Positions 5,928 to 16,041 of a stretch of 40,331 nucleotides of DNA are shown piece after piece (the stretch's first letter is position 1; every line of letters starts with the position of its first letter). Under the pieces are notes generated by a model. That model had not been told where the DNA came from. It searched no databases and was given only the letters and a program-made list of their open reading frames with translations. The DNA is from a virus, in IMG/VR virus record IMGVR_UViG_3300008448_000224, positions 1 through 40,331 of that record; one strand, given 5' to 3'. Position numbers and translations under genes: made by a program.

Positions 5928-6779
5928 ATGCTCATACAACAAATATACCCAGCAAATCCAAAACTACAGTCAGAGATCCCTCTCTGGCTTAAGTTTAATT
6001 GTTTTGAATATCAAGGGTTCGTTGGAAGACAAACCGGATCTTTTTCTGGAGTTTTACCCACACCCCCAAATCAATTGGGTAGAATTTATGTACCAGCACC
6101 CAAAGAGTTGGTAAGTGGTACTAATACTACTTATAGAGATGTTGGTCTTGCTCAAATTTTTAATGCTGTTGTAGCACCGTTAAGTATGATGACACCAACA
6201 CTCAAAGTACCGGGTGGTGATAAAAGTATAAATCCTGTAGCTGCAATCAGTGAATTCATAAAAACTATAACAGAATCAGCTATTACATTATCTTCTTATT
6301 TTGGTGGAATTTCACCTCCAGATTTTAACGATAATATTTATGCTGGATCGAATAAAAGAACATATAGTTTTAATTTAGTATTTCCTTGTCTCACAAGTGA
6401 AGACAGTTTTGCTGCTTTTGCCGTGGGTAGAGCATTTGAAGCACTAAGTGCTCCTTATGCATCACCAATACCATTTATATTCAATCATCCCCCAATGTGG
6501 CTTTTTGGTGTTGGTCCTGGTACTGGACCTGATATTGATTTTACATGGCTCACAGATCCTCAATTATCAGTATTAACTAATGTTCTTGTAAATAGATCCG
6601 CTCCAGATAGCGGATCATATGCTGTTTTAACAAGATATGGATTGAAGCCATCGGTTACTACTGTCAGTCTTAATTTTACTGAAATAGAACCATTCTATAG
6701 AGATAATTTAAGTCTGATATCAAGATCACAAGCACTTCAGCAAACAACTGGAATTTCTAATTTATTTCAGGGACCATAA
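5928..6779 (+). CDS. 48: Baseplate tail-tube cap protein gp48
   Basis: 283 residues from ATG 5928; T4 gp48 is 364. The C-terminal half is diagnostic: NKRTYSFNLVFPCLTSEDSFAAF (about 140-165), HPPMWLFGVG, then WLTDPQLSVLTNVLVNRSAPDS and YAVLTRYGLKPSVTTVSLNFTEIEPFYRD. This is the tube-like beta domain of the gp48/gp54 class. gp48 caps the baseplate hub and gives the platform on which the tail tube polymerises. The middle (INPVAAISEFIKTITESAITLSSYFGG) looks helical. The stop abuts the start of gp53 with no gap, so the two are translationally coupled. It is the first gene of the long plus-strand tail operon. Confidence 0.85.
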   Translation: MLIQQIYPANPKLQSEIPLWLKFNCFEYQGFVGRQTGSFSGVLPTPPNQLGRIYVPAPKELVSGTNTTYRDVGLAQIFNAVVAPLSMMTPTLKVPGGDKSINPVAAISEFIKTITESAITLSSYFGGISPPDFNDNIYAGSNKRTYSFNLVFPCLTSEDSFAAFAVGRAFEALSAPYASPIPFIFNHPPMWLFGVGPGTGPDIDFTWLTDPQLSVLTNVLVNRSAPDSGSYAVLTRYGLKPSVTTVSLNFTEIEPFYRDNLSLISRSQALQQTTGISNLFQGP

Positions 6780-7769
6780 ATGTATTTTAATCCATTCCCA
6801 AAAACAGAATATAGCCTCGGAAGTAAAACTGAAACCGTTGTGGATATTTTCAGAAAAGTAGCTATTTCTCAAAATAACACAGATTCTATATTTACAGAAG
6901 AATTAGTTGGTGATTCCGATAATGTCGAATCACTAGCAGAAAAATATTATGGTGATGCTTCTCTATCTTGGATTATTTTATTAACTAATAATATTATAGA
7001 TCCAATGTCTGAATTTGTATTATCGACAAAGAATTTTGATTCTTTGATTAATACGAAATACTCTGGATCTATTTTTTATTTTGAAGAGAATGTTCACTTA
7101 CAACAAGGTGATATTTTAATTTTTATCAATCCAGTAAATGCATTTACACCATATGATCCTAATAAATTACCAAGCGAATTACAATCAACAGACCTTGATT
7201 TAAATCAATATTGTTTTGTAAATTCATATAACAATGAATTTAGATATGCTAGAGTTACTAATATAGTTGGGTCTTTTGATACCACAACAAAAGTTGCTGC
7301 TTATAGAAAAATTAATAATAAATTAGAATTAATTACATTTACTAAAAAACTAACAACTGGTGGGGCGGAACAAGATGCATTTGTTTTACCAATTAAATTA
7401 GTAAATGATTATTACAAAGCACCACTTTATATTTACAACGCAACAAATCAAATTATATCTCCATATAGAAGATATTTTTCAAGTACAGTACAAGATGATT
7501 ACATTTTATTGGAAGCAAATGGATTATATACAAACGCAAGTGATATAAATGCATTTAGATCTTCTTTATTATATCAAATGATAATATCAAATACATCTAT
7601 ATCAGGATTATCTGTAAAAACAATATTGCAAGATTTAACAGAAAAAAATGAAAAGTATAGAACAATTAAAATATTAAATAAAGAATTTATTACACCATTT
7701 ATTCAAACATTTAATGAAATGATATCAAGCGATAATGTTCGTTTTAGAGTTATAGCAAAAGAGAGTTAA
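6780..7769 (+). CDS. 53: Baseplate wedge subunit gp53
   Basis: 329 residues; T4 gp53 is 196, so this one is longer. The N-terminal 110 residues hold the family signature: YFNPFPKTEYSLGS, VVDIFRKV, then DSDNVESLAEKYYGDASLSWIILLTNNIIDPMSEF and a KYSG segment. The DSDNVESLAEKYYGD part resembles a LysM-like fold. In T4 gp53 joins neighbouring baseplate wedges around the hub. The remaining residues (HLQQGDILIF... to the helical TEKNEKYRTIKILNKEFI end) form an extra domain of unclear role. It begins directly after the gp48 stop, and one base separates its stop from the next ATG. Confidence 0.92.
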   Translation: MYFNPFPKTEYSLGSKTETVVDIFRKVAISQNNTDSIFTEELVGDSDNVESLAEKYYGDASLSWIILLTNNIIDPMSEFVLSTKNFDSLINTKYSGSIFYFEENVHLQQGDILIFINPVNAFTPYDPNKLPSELQSTDLDLNQYCFVNSYNNEFRYARVTNIVGSFDTTTKVAAYRKINNKLELITFTKKLTTGGAEQDAFVLPIKLVNDYYKAPLYIYNATNQIISPYRRYFSSTVQDDYILLEANGLYTNASDINAFRSSLLYQMIISNTSISGLSVKTILQDLTEKNEKYRTIKILNKEFITPFIQTFNEMISSDNVRFRVIAKES

Positions 7770-7770
7770 T

Positions 7771-10700
7771 ATGTCTGGAAAATTTCCATTTGCGATTGAA
7801 TCGTTAACATCTTTAAAAATAGTTAAAAAATCAGGTGAAAGTTTATCTATTGTTCCATGGATTTCTGGCGGAACAAACCCTCTTATTTCTTTTGCTTTAA
7901 ATGAAAGTATGTTCAATCCACTTATGACTGGTACTCTTGTCATGAGAGATACTGGAGATTGGCTAAGAACTTATACTGTTAAACCAAATGATGAAATACA
8001 ATTTACTTTAAATACTAAAAGTATATCTGGTGTATTAAATAGAGATAGAAATGATTCAACAATCAAAAATTATGAATTAATTTTTGAAGTAACAAATGTC
8101 AAGAATACAATAACTGTATCATCGGATGATTTTCAAACATCTACCGAAACTATAAAAGCGTTAACAATAGAATTTATTTCTAAAAGTATTTTAAATAAAG
8201 AATTTTTAACCTCAATTCTTGGTGAAGAAAATTTTATAGGACCAATATTTTCGGAAACTTCTGATAATTTTACCTTACTTGGATCAGAATCTCCGTCTGT
8301 AAAATTAAATGGATTTAACTCTTATATTAAAGATAAATTTAAAATAGAAATAGATGGTGATAAAACATGGAATTATTGTTATTTAAAGAAAAATAACATT
8401 TCATATCCATGGGGTAAAGTGCAAGGTCAGCCGACTATTTTACAAACTTTGCAATATCTTGCGGAAAATGCTGTAAATTATGAAAATAATGCAGCAGTTA
8501 ATTATGCATTTTGGCAAGATTTGAATGGATATCACTTTAAATGTATTGATAAACTCATTAAAGAAGATGAAAATTCTGATGAAAAAGTATTTACTATAGG
8601 CGATAATCAATTTTCACCCAGTGCAATACATGCGTTTGAGACAGTCAGTGAGTTTGATAATCTTGCTTTATTAAATTCAAATATTTACTATTCTTGGTAC
8701 GAGAGAATATTACCAAACTACGCAGATCCATATCTTGACTTTATTGATACATCATTAGGTTTGACAAGACAGAATATAGTATTTGATATTAAACAAGAAT
8801 ATAATAAAATCTCTCATATAGAACAAGAATCTTTAATTCCAGAAACATTTTTCATCGATTCTGGTTTATCTTTATCACAGAGTCAACGTATTGATGATGA
8901 TGTTTATGGATTTTATTCTAAAAACAGATACAATACACCATTCCCTCAATCATGGGAATATCTTGGATTATCTGCTGATACAAGATTATCAAATGTTGTG
9001 TGGCAAAATCAATTTGATATAGATGATGAAGTTTATCCAGAAATATTATATGGATATGATAAGTTAGTTAAAAATAAACAAATTAAAAATAGAGAAAAAT
9101 ATACTAAATTAAAAAATGCTAAACGTAAATGGGAAGTATATCGTTGTTCTATTTGCTGCACCGATCAAATCGGCGGGACTGCTGATCAAGCAATTTTAAA
9201 AAATTTATCATCAGATAATCCAGATTATGTTTACTATTTTGGACCTACTGGTACATTTAAAGATTTTTCTAGTGACTATTCTATAGTTGCTGCTGGTTCT
9301 TTTTCTGATGTTGTAAATTATGATAAAGGTATTACTAATGGTAATGGATTAACTTTGTCATATGATATGAATTCATATCCATATAATCAAACAATAAGTG
9401 AATTTTTTAATCTAAAAACAGATACAGAAGATATAGATCAGACTATTAATAATACTTTGAGTAAATATGTTAATGAGTTAGATGAAATTCAAACTCTTAT
9501 ACCAAAAATAGAAGAATTTTTATCAAATGTAGATTCTTGGATTTTATCTGCTACAGAATTAGCTTATCAGAATTTAACACCCGATTTTAAGAAAACTTGT
9601 AGTAAGACACCCGATACTTATCAGGGTCCAGGTACAGGTTCTTTATGTTGTAATCGTCCTTTAAATGGATATTGTTCTATACCATTTTATGGCTATCCAG
9701 TAGCTGGCGCGACTGAGTTATATTATAAAAATGCTCCTTTTGGGTCGGGTACTTTATTGTGGAATTTTGGAACTACGACATGTGGTGTTGCTAGATTACC
9801 TTTATATGTGAATTTGCGATATGACTTGGATACTAGACCATTAGATTTTTCTGGTCACTGGGAAGTAATAATAAATCCAGAATTTTATTTCAATAATTCT
9901 GATTATTATCCATATTATGTGACGGCATTGGGTCAAAATTTAGACTGTCCAAGTTTAGTTGATGGTCCATTAGCATATGAATTACCATTTATCAAACCAG
10001 AATTTTTATATTCATGTACAAAAACAAAATTATTACGTGGCAGACATGTAACAACTTTTGAACATGGTGAGATTAAGGAATTTGATACTGTTGATTGGCT
10101 GAATGATGAGTTACGACTTGGTGTGGAAAACGGTACTATTTGGTGTGAAACATGTTTAGATCCATTAGCATTACAATTTGCTAAATTAGAATATGTGAAA
10201 GTTTTAAAAGAATTAAAATTACGAAAATTTGTTATTGATGAGCTTATAGCAAAAATAACAATATTACAAACAAAATATCGACAACTATATCAAGAATACT
10301 TAAATAGAAAAGCGTTCTTTATATCAAAGAATCCTTTTGATCCAGAAATACCAGGTAATATTTTAAATAAAAAGTCAGATTTATCTTTATTGAATATAAA
10401 ATCTATAAAGAGAAAACCTATCAGGGGTAGTAGATATGAGGTTCTTGGTAAGAGATTGGGAATTACAAGTGGTGTTTCTACTTACATCTATAATATTTAT
10501 TTTGATGATAATACATCAAGAAATATTGGTATTACTGGAAATCATCCATACTACGATCAAAAATTTAAAGGATTTACATTTGGTGCATATGCATCAAAAG
10601 CTGGATTTAATAGTTTTAAATTAGATTTTGCAGATTTAGTTTATTACGATAATGATTTAACTGTAAGAAGTATATTACCAGCAGAAATGGGGCTAGATCC

Positions 10701-12672
10701 AGTACCATCTCAGATTCCTGGATATTTAATATATGATTCTAGAACATTTACTTATCCTACAGGATCTCTGCCGGATCCAGATGGATCTATTTCTGATTAT
10801 ATCTCACCACAAACATTATCTTCCATAACTAATCAATTGAATGTATTTAAAGATGATGCCTCTAAGATACCATCTATTGAGAAAGAAAAAATAAGTTCTT
10901 ATGTCAGAATAGAATTTATAAATCCGATAGGACTTGATCGACTTGCTGATTTTCCATCTGGGTTTGTTCGTGATGCTGGTTCTGAATATTTTTTACCATA
11001 TCTAGTACAGCTGACATCCGGGCCGAATGGAAGACAAACTATACAAAATAATATTGCTATAATTGGTATGGATCCATATGGATTTGATGTTGCTATTAAG
11101 AAGAACAAAACAAAAAATAATTATTCTGATTACAAGGAATGGGGAAATTATTGGTGGTATACACCATTTAATAAATTAAAACTTTCGGCAAAAACAAAAG
11201 ATATAGATGATATGTCTCTTTGGGCAGAGACATCATTTGAAAATGAAAAAACCTACTATGAAAATAATGGCGAGTATCTTTACAATGTTGGGGAAGATTT
11301 CACGGAATTTGATAATTTTGCTGGAGCGGTGAGTCCTGTATTTATTGGACCGTCAAGAAATTATGAATATGGTGCTTTTTATCCAGTTTATTATGGAAAT
11401 GATTATTTTACATCACTAAACAAAGCAGTTGATAACATCAACAATAATTCTAAATATTATATTCCATCTGGATCTGAAGTTGTCGAGATTGATAAAATTT
11501 CAGATACAAAAACTATAAATTATTCAAAATATGGTTCTTATAATTTATTAGGATCACATTTACATTATAATATTAGAAGAAGTTGGTATGATTTTGCTTA
11601 TCCATCTAAATTATATTTTGATACTTTACTGAGTAATATAGCAAATATTAATAATTTATCAGATAGATTTAATTATATCCCAACACCAACTATAATTAAT
11701 AGTAATGATGTTATTTCTTTTTCTGGAAATGATTTTATACAAAGTTTAGAAAATAGTATATCATTAAAAGACAGTACAGCATTAAGAACATTCTTAACTA
11801 CAAATACAATTGATAATTTACATTTAAATAATATTTTTGATATAGAACAAATGACCCAAATTAAGGGGTTATCTAATTCTTCTAGTATATTTTCTGATGA
11901 TATTGAAAGATATCTGAGTGGAGATTTGTTTATATATCGACCAGGATTAGTGACATCTCAGGTTTGGAAATATGATATATTTGGTGAATCAGAATATGGT
12001 CTAACATCTCCACCAACTTTACCACCAGAATATGATCTTTTTGATAATAATTTTGCTGCTCAATTTATAGTTTTTGGTAAATCTTCTATTACAAATATAT
12101 GTAAAGAATTAGGATTGAAATGTTTAAATCCAAAAGGAAAGACTGATAATTCTAATTGCGAGCCAAATGATCCATATTGTAACTGCCCTGGTAAAAATCT
12201 AATACCAAAAGAACCAGAACCTTCTTACAAAGAACTGGCCATTGCATTTGAAGCGACCAAAGAATGTACTTTAATAGAAAAATCTCTAGGATCCGATTAT
12301 CTTGGATGTATGTTATCAGATCCAGATAATGTTGTGTCTTGCAATTGCCCAGAACAAGGTAGATATTATCCAACTTTCCTGAATACAATTCGATCAAATG
12401 CTACTTTCTACGTGACCCCACCAAAAACTCCATTGAGAAGACAAGCTCAAATGACTCTGTTCAATGCTCAACAAGCAATAATGACAGTTTTCCCAAATGA
12501 TTCTCTGAAAATTGGTGATATTATAACCGTTCTTAGAGGAACTGCTGTTGATGGAAAAGATACAGTGAATGGTAAGTGGATGATTACTGGTATCAGTAGA
12601 GTGTTCAAATCATTCAATGTTGAGATGATGGTTATAAACTTATCAAGGGATTCCATAAAAAAGAATAATTAG
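7771..12672 (+). CDS. Giant baseplate hub protein, gp27/gpD-like with large insertions
   Basis: 1633 residues, about four times T4 gp27 (391). Residues 1-270 read as a hub N-terminal domain: FALNESMFNPLMTGTLVMRDTGDWL, then ILQTLQYLAENAV and YAFWQDLNGYHFKCIDKL, as in phage hub and late-control (gpD) proteins. The last 110 residues match a hub C-terminus: FYVTPPKTPLRRQAQMTLFNAQQAI, FPNDSLKIGDIITVLRG and NGKWMITGISRVFKSFNVEMMVINLSRDS. Between them lie more than 1100 residues I cannot assign, Tyr- and Asn-rich and apparently beta-structured, with cysteine clusters near 459 (CSICC), 610-675 and 1463 (NCEPNDPYCNCPG), and a helical stretch near 800-850 (LQFAKLEYVKVLKEL). The hub would form the trimeric base of the tube; the insertions may reach the baseplate periphery or carry enzymatic or adhesive domains. 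No lysozyme motif was recognised. Confidence 0.78.
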   Translation: MSGKFPFAIESLTSLKIVKKSGESLSIVPWISGGTNPLISFALNESMFNPLMTGTLVMRDTGDWLRTYTVKPNDEIQFTLNTKSISGVLNRDRNDSTIKNYELIFEVTNVKNTITVSSDDFQTSTETIKALTIEFISKSILNKEFLTSILGEENFIGPIFSETSDNFTLLGSESPSVKLNGFNSYIKDKFKIEIDGDKTWNYCYLKKNNISYPWGKVQGQPTILQTLQYLAENAVNYENNAAVNYAFWQDLNGYHFKCIDKLIKEDENSDEKVFTIGDNQFSPSAIHAFETVSEFDNLALLNSNIYYSWYERILPNYADPYLDFIDTSLGLTRQNIVFDIKQEYNKISHIEQESLIPETFFIDSGLSLSQSQRIDDDVYGFYSKNRYNTPFPQSWEYLGLSADTRLSNVVWQNQFDIDDEVYPEILYGYDKLVKNKQIKNREKYTKLKNAKRKWEVYRCSICCTDQIGGTADQAILKNLSSDNPDYVYYFGPTGTFKDFSSDYSIVAAGSFSDVVNYDKGITNGNGLTLSYDMNSYPYNQTISEFFNLKTDTEDIDQTINNTLSKYVNELDEIQTLIPKIEEFLSNVDSWILSATELAYQNLTPDFKKTCSKTPDTYQGPGTGSLCCNRPLNGYCSIPFYGYPVAGATELYYKNAPFGSGTLLWNFGTTTCGVARLPLYVNLRYDLDTRPLDFSGHWEVIINPEFYFNNSDYYPYYVTALGQNLDCPSLVDGPLAYELPFIKPEFLYSCTKTKLLRGRHVTTFEHGEIKEFDTVDWLNDELRLGVENGTIWCETCLDPLALQFAKLEYVKVLKELKLRKFVIDELIAKITILQTKYRQLYQEYLNRKAFFISKNPFDPEIPGNILNKKSDLSLLNIKSIKRKPIRGSRYEVLGKRLGITSGVSTYIYNIYFDDNTSRNIGITGNHPYYDQKFKGFTFGAYASKAGFNSFKLDFADLVYYDNDLTVRSILPAEMGLDPVPSQIPGYLIYDSRTFTYPTGSLPDPDGSISDYISPQTLSSITNQLNVFKDDASKIPSIEKEKISSYVRIEFINPIGLDRLADFPSGFVRDAGSEYFLPYLVQLTSGPNGRQTIQNNIAIIGMDPYGFDVAIKKNKTKNNYSDYKEWGNYWWYTPFNKLKLSAKTKDIDDMSLWAETSFENEKTYYENNGEYLYNVGEDFTEFDNFAGAVSPVFIGPSRNYEYGAFYPVYYGNDYFTSLNKAVDNINNNSKYYIPSGSEVVEIDKISDTKTINYSKYGSYNLLGSHLHYNIRRSWYDFAYPSKLYFDTLLSNIANINNLSDRFNYIPTPTIINSNDVISFSGNDFIQSLENSISLKDSTALRTFLTTNTIDNLHLNNIFDIEQMTQIKGLSNSSSIFSDDIERYLSGDLFIYRPGLVTSQVWKYDIFGESEYGLTSPPTLPPEYDLFDNNFAAQFIVFGKSSITNICKELGLKCLNPKGKTDNSNCEPNDPYCNCPGKNLIPKEPEPSYKELAIAFEATKECTLIEKSLGSDYLGCMLSDPDNVVSCNCPEQGRYYPTFLNTIRSNATFYVTPPKTPLRRQAQMTLFNAQQAIMTVFPNDSLKIGDIITVLRGTAVDGKDTVNGKWMITGISRVFKSFNVEMMVINLSRDSIKKNN

Positions 12673-12673
12673 A

Positions 12674-12681
12674 GATAAATA
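12674..12681 (+). promoter_or_regulatory. Late-promoter-like element before gp25
   Basis: GATAAATA sits in the 14-bp gap between the hub stop and the gp25 ATG (12687), leaving five bases to the ATG. It differs from the T4 late consensus TATAAATA only at the first base. There is no Shine-Dalgarno between it and the start codon, so a transcript from it would be almost leaderless. Confidence 0.5.
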
Positions 12682-12686
12682 AAAAT

Positions 12687-13073
12687 ATGAAATTGTTTAA
12701 AAACGTCTATTCCGATATACCGATGTTTTTTAGTAAAAATAGTTTTACTGGTGATGTAAATTTAAAAAAAGACTCAAATGCTATTAAGGAATCTATTAAG
12801 AATTTAATACTCACAATTAATTATGAGCGACCATTTGATGCTGAATTCGGAACCCCAGCAGCAAATGGTTTATTTGAAAATCAATATGATTTTAGCTTTT
12901 ATGTAGAGAATGCTATTGCTGCTGTGATAACAAGATATGAATCAAGAGTTGATCTTAATAAAATCACATCAACTTTCAATACCGATAAAACAGTTTCTGT
13001 GGATATTCGATACACAATACGAGAATTTCAGTTACAAGACAGCATGAAACTCATAGTAGAAAGAGCCAGATAA
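12687..13073 (+). CDS. 25: Baseplate wedge subunit gp25
   Basis: 128 residues, the same size class as T4 gp25 (132). It has the GPW/gp25 family layout: an N-terminal segment with DIPMFFSKNSFTGDVNLKKDSNAIKESIKNLILT, then the conserved E47-R-P-F50 ... EFGT loop (residues 47-56), LFE, and a C-terminal sheet VDLNKITSTFNTDKTVSVDIRYTI. gp25 is the wedge core piece around the hub that triggers sheath assembly, and it is conserved in all contractile systems. It overlaps the gp6 start by one base (TAATG). The ATG was chosen because the family N-terminus begins here. Confidence 0.95.
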   Translation: MKLFKNVYSDIPMFFSKNSFTGDVNLKKDSNAIKESIKNLILTINYERPFDAEFGTPAANGLFENQYDFSFYVENAIAAVITRYESRVDLNKITSTFNTDKTVSVDIRYTIREFQLQDSMKLIVERAR

Positions 13074-14836
13074 TGCCATCATACCCAAATTTAACACCAG
13101 ATTTAGGTAAAATAAATTTTAGTGATATTAAAACAAGTATCACTAATTATTTAAAGAACCAAGATTCACTCAAAGATTTCAATTTTGAGGGTTCTGTGAT
13201 GCAGACTCTTATTAATACTCTGGCATATAACACATATTATTATGCATTTTATGCTAATATGGTAGCAAACGAGTCTTTTCTTGATTCAGCACAAAGATTA
13301 GATTCTTTAATATCACTCACAAAGCCCCTCGGGTATTTTGTTCCACTTCGAACATCTGCAAAGGCAGTAATTAATATTTCTGGATTGGTTGCCGATATTC
13401 CAGAATTTTGCTCTTTTAGAGGATTAAATTCTGATGGAATCGTGTATAATTTTTATACAATTAAATCATATGATGGTGCTTCTGGACAAGTTTTGAATGT
13501 AGAATTATATGAAGGTAATTTAGTTCAAAACTTAGAAGTTACAAATTTATTTGATAATATTAAACAAAGATTCTTTATAAATGATGCAAATATAGATGCG
13601 TCTACAATTAAAGTTAGAATAGCAAAAAATGGACAAAATACAACGACAGCAACCGCTACACCATGGACTTTAATTGATATTTTTGGATCTGTTCCAGCAG
13701 CAAATCAAAATGTCTTTTATCTAGAAAGAGCAAATAATGGTGTTTATGTTCTTTTTGGAAAAACAAATAGTTTAGGAAATAGTGTTGATGGAAATGCTGA
13801 TGAAATTTTTATAGACTATTTAAGTTCTAGTGGTGCAGCAGCTAATAATATATCTGCATTCTCATTAACACAATCTAACATAGCAGAAAATGTTGGTATT
13901 GGCTTAGTGCAAAGTTCTCAGGGTGGTAGAAACGAACCTGATATTGATCTAGTAAAATTTGCAGCACCAAAAGCATTTGCCGCTCAAAATAGAGGTGTTA
14001 CGAAAGATGATATCAAGGCATTAATTGCTCCATTTTTTGATTCAGCAAATGATTTTAATGTTTTTGGTGGGGATGAAATATTTCCGCAAAGATTTGGTAG
14101 AGTTTTCTTTACAGCAAATTTAAATCCAAATAACGATGAGGATGCTTTAAAGATACAAAATATTTACGATATTTTGTTGGACAAGTGTGTTGTTACTGTT
14201 TTACCTGAATTTACTCTTCCAAAAAATCTTACAATTTTAAATGATGTAACTTTTAAATTTACATCCACTCGCTCTACGGCTTCAACAGTTGTTGATCAAA
14301 ATGTAAAAAATGGTATCAAAAATATATTATTAACAAATTATAATTCTTCGGGTAAATATAATTTTGAATTCAAAGCAACTGATGCCATTGTTGATATTGA
14401 AGCAGAATATCCTGAAGTTTTAATTGAACCTAGTGATTTTAGAATTTATTACACAGAGACATTTAATACAAATGGTCTTATTACTATAAATTTAGAAAAT
14501 GAATTAGATATACCATTTTTTATAGACTATGAAATTACTGGAGAATTTAAAAATAAATTTAATCAAACCGTGAAATTGGCAGTATATTACACCCCAGCAC
14601 AAAATAAATTTGCCTTTTTCAATCTTAAAACTTTAAAGAAAAATTCAGATGGTACATTTAGTCCTTCTACGGAAGTTTTGGGTAGAATAAATGTTAAGAA
14701 AGGTATAATTGAGATTTATGATAAACGTCTTTCTGGAACTTCAGTGACCGTAGAAGTTGATTTTAAAAATAGTTACTTTAAGTCAAATACAAATAGTTTA
14801 GTCTCATTCATAACAAATTCAGTAGAAATTAACTAA
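13073..14836 (+). CDS. 6: Baseplate wedge subunit gp6
   Basis: 587 residues (T4 gp6 is 660). The N-terminal third is characteristic: FSDIKTSITNYLKNQDSLKDFNFEGSVMQTLINTLAYNTYYYAFYANMVANESFLDSAQRLDSLISLTKPLGYFVPLRTSAKA, the gp6/gpJ wedge helix bundle. Next come beta domains with QSSQGGRNEPDIDLVKFAAPKAFAAQNRGVTKDDIKALI near 285-325, another signature of the family. gp6 dimers form the continuous inner ring that holds the wedges together and moves during contraction. The C-terminal 150 residues are beta-rich. One-base overlaps with gp25 upstream and with the gp7-like gene downstream show tight coupling. Confidence 0.94.
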   Translation: MPSYPNLTPDLGKINFSDIKTSITNYLKNQDSLKDFNFEGSVMQTLINTLAYNTYYYAFYANMVANESFLDSAQRLDSLISLTKPLGYFVPLRTSAKAVINISGLVADIPEFCSFRGLNSDGIVYNFYTIKSYDGASGQVLNVELYEGNLVQNLEVTNLFDNIKQRFFINDANIDASTIKVRIAKNGQNTTTATATPWTLIDIFGSVPAANQNVFYLERANNGVYVLFGKTNSLGNSVDGNADEIFIDYLSSSGAAANNISAFSLTQSNIAENVGIGLVQSSQGGRNEPDIDLVKFAAPKAFAAQNRGVTKDDIKALIAPFFDSANDFNVFGGDEIFPQRFGRVFFTANLNPNNDEDALKIQNIYDILLDKCVVTVLPEFTLPKNLTILNDVTFKFTSTRSTASTVVDQNVKNGIKNILLTNYNSSGKYNFEFKATDAIVDIEAEYPEVLIEPSDFRIYYTETFNTNGLITINLENELDIPFFIDYEITGEFKNKFNQTVKLAVYYTPAQNKFAFFNLKTLKKNSDGTFSPSTEVLGRINVKKGIIEIYDKRLSGTSVTVEVDFKNSYFKSNTNSLVSFITNSVEIN

Positions 14837-16041
14837 TGATTTCCGGTTTTAGCAACAATGCCATAAAAAATATAAATCATACTCTTGATGGGTTTCTTGA
14901 TTCTATTTTATCTGATTATGATGATAAATTTGCTCAAAATATTCAGGAAGCAATAACAGAAAGATCTGCTACGAATAGTGACGTTGATATTGATTCTATT
15001 ACAGGGACTTCGTGTACAACTAACTTTGATATTAGTAGATTGATTCCTCTCTGGGTTGTTAGAGAGAAAAATGCACTTGTTGCTGCTGGAGAAACAAATG
15101 CAATTTCTGTATTTGATTTTTTACAGAAATATTATGATTGGCTTTACTGTGATGGTGAAGACGGAGCACAATATTCTTTATCAAATAGTCTTTTAGATGT
15201 TATTGATGTTCAGAAAACAAGAGAAGAATTCTTACGCAGAATTTACTCTGTTTATTTTAATTCTTTTCCATACGATGATGTAAAGAATAATAAAAATATT
15301 GTATTTGATTTGCAGAATGCAAGAGATTTTATTGTAAATATAAAAAATTCTCTTCATAAAAGAAAAACTAATAAAGAAGCAATTCGCTATTTCTTTAATA
15401 AATTATTTTCTATATCTGAGGAAGATATAGAAGTTTATTTCCCAAAGAAAGATATTTTACGTCTTAACGGCGGAATGTTTGAAAATAATCAATTTGCTTT
15501 TATATCTGCGACTGGCGATTATGAAAAAACAAATACCTTGGGATCTGCATTAAATATATCAAGATTTCAGGATAATGATTGGTTCCATGATTGGTCTTAT
15601 TTAGTCTTTTTGGGTCATACTCAAGATACTAAAGATTTGAAAGATGCCTATGTAAAATCACTCCATCCAGCTGGATTAAGATTAGTATTTGGTAAACAAA
15701 TAACAGATTATCAAGGACCAGGAGTTCCAGATGAAGATTCTAGAATCTGTGAATATCCAATGCTTAAAAATTATGCTCCTTATCAAATGGGGTCTACATA
15801 TCCTTTTATAGGAAATGCTTTTGGTTTTAGTTTATTTGGTATATCTGGCTGTTCCGGTTGCCTCGGTACATTCGTTACACCAACCGCTACACTTGGATTT
15901 ACTGGACCAACACACGTTATGCCAACTTGGGCTGGTTTAAATCAACCATTCTTCGACATAAATATTTTAAGTTTCATTTATATGTGTTATGCCTCCGGTG
16001 TTACTAGTCCAAATGAATTTAAGACTTGCGAGAATTGCTAA
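14836..16041 (+). CDS. Baseplate wedge protein, gp7/gpI-like
   Basis: 401 residues (T4 gp7 is 1032). The segment FDISRLIPLWVVREKNALVAAGETNAISVFDFLQKYYDWLY, followed by LLDVIDVQKTREEFLRRIYSVYFNSFP, NARDFIVNIKNSLHKRKTNKEAIRYFFNKLFSISEEDIEVYFPKKDILRLNGG, is the wedge domain that binds gp6 in gp7 and gpI-type proteins. It would form the heterotrimer with the gp6 dimer that makes each wedge. The C-terminal 110 residues include CSGC and CENC pairs and a Gly/Thr-rich stretch, possibly a link to fibres. It lies between gp6 and gp8, as in T4. It is much shorter than T4 gp7, so the distal T4 gp7 domains are absent or supplied by other genes. Confidence 0.75.
   Translation: MISGFSNNAIKNINHTLDGFLDSILSDYDDKFAQNIQEAITERSATNSDVDIDSITGTSCTTNFDISRLIPLWVVREKNALVAAGETNAISVFDFLQKYYDWLYCDGEDGAQYSLSNSLLDVIDVQKTREEFLRRIYSVYFNSFPYDDVKNNKNIVFDLQNARDFIVNIKNSLHKRKTNKEAIRYFFNKLFSISEEDIEVYFPKKDILRLNGGMFENNQFAFISATGDYEKTNTLGSALNISRFQDNDWFHDWSYLVFLGHTQDTKDLKDAYVKSLHPAGLRLVFGKQITDYQGPGVPDEDSRICEYPMLKNYAPYQMGSTYPFIGNAFGFSLFGISGCSGCLGTFVTPTATLGFTGPTHVMPTWAGLNQPFFDINILSFIYMCYASGVTSPNEFKTCENC

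Noticed and set aside
9140-9180. CSICC cluster in the hub as a CC module like those of the adhesins
   Set aside because: It lacks the following G-x-C, E-C and G-x-F positions, so it is not counted as the same module.
16026-16040. Upstream ATG for the gp8-like gene
   Set aside because: It lies inside the previous gene and adds MRELL before the typical MANKSN start, and the TAATG overlap at 16041 matches other junctions in this operon.
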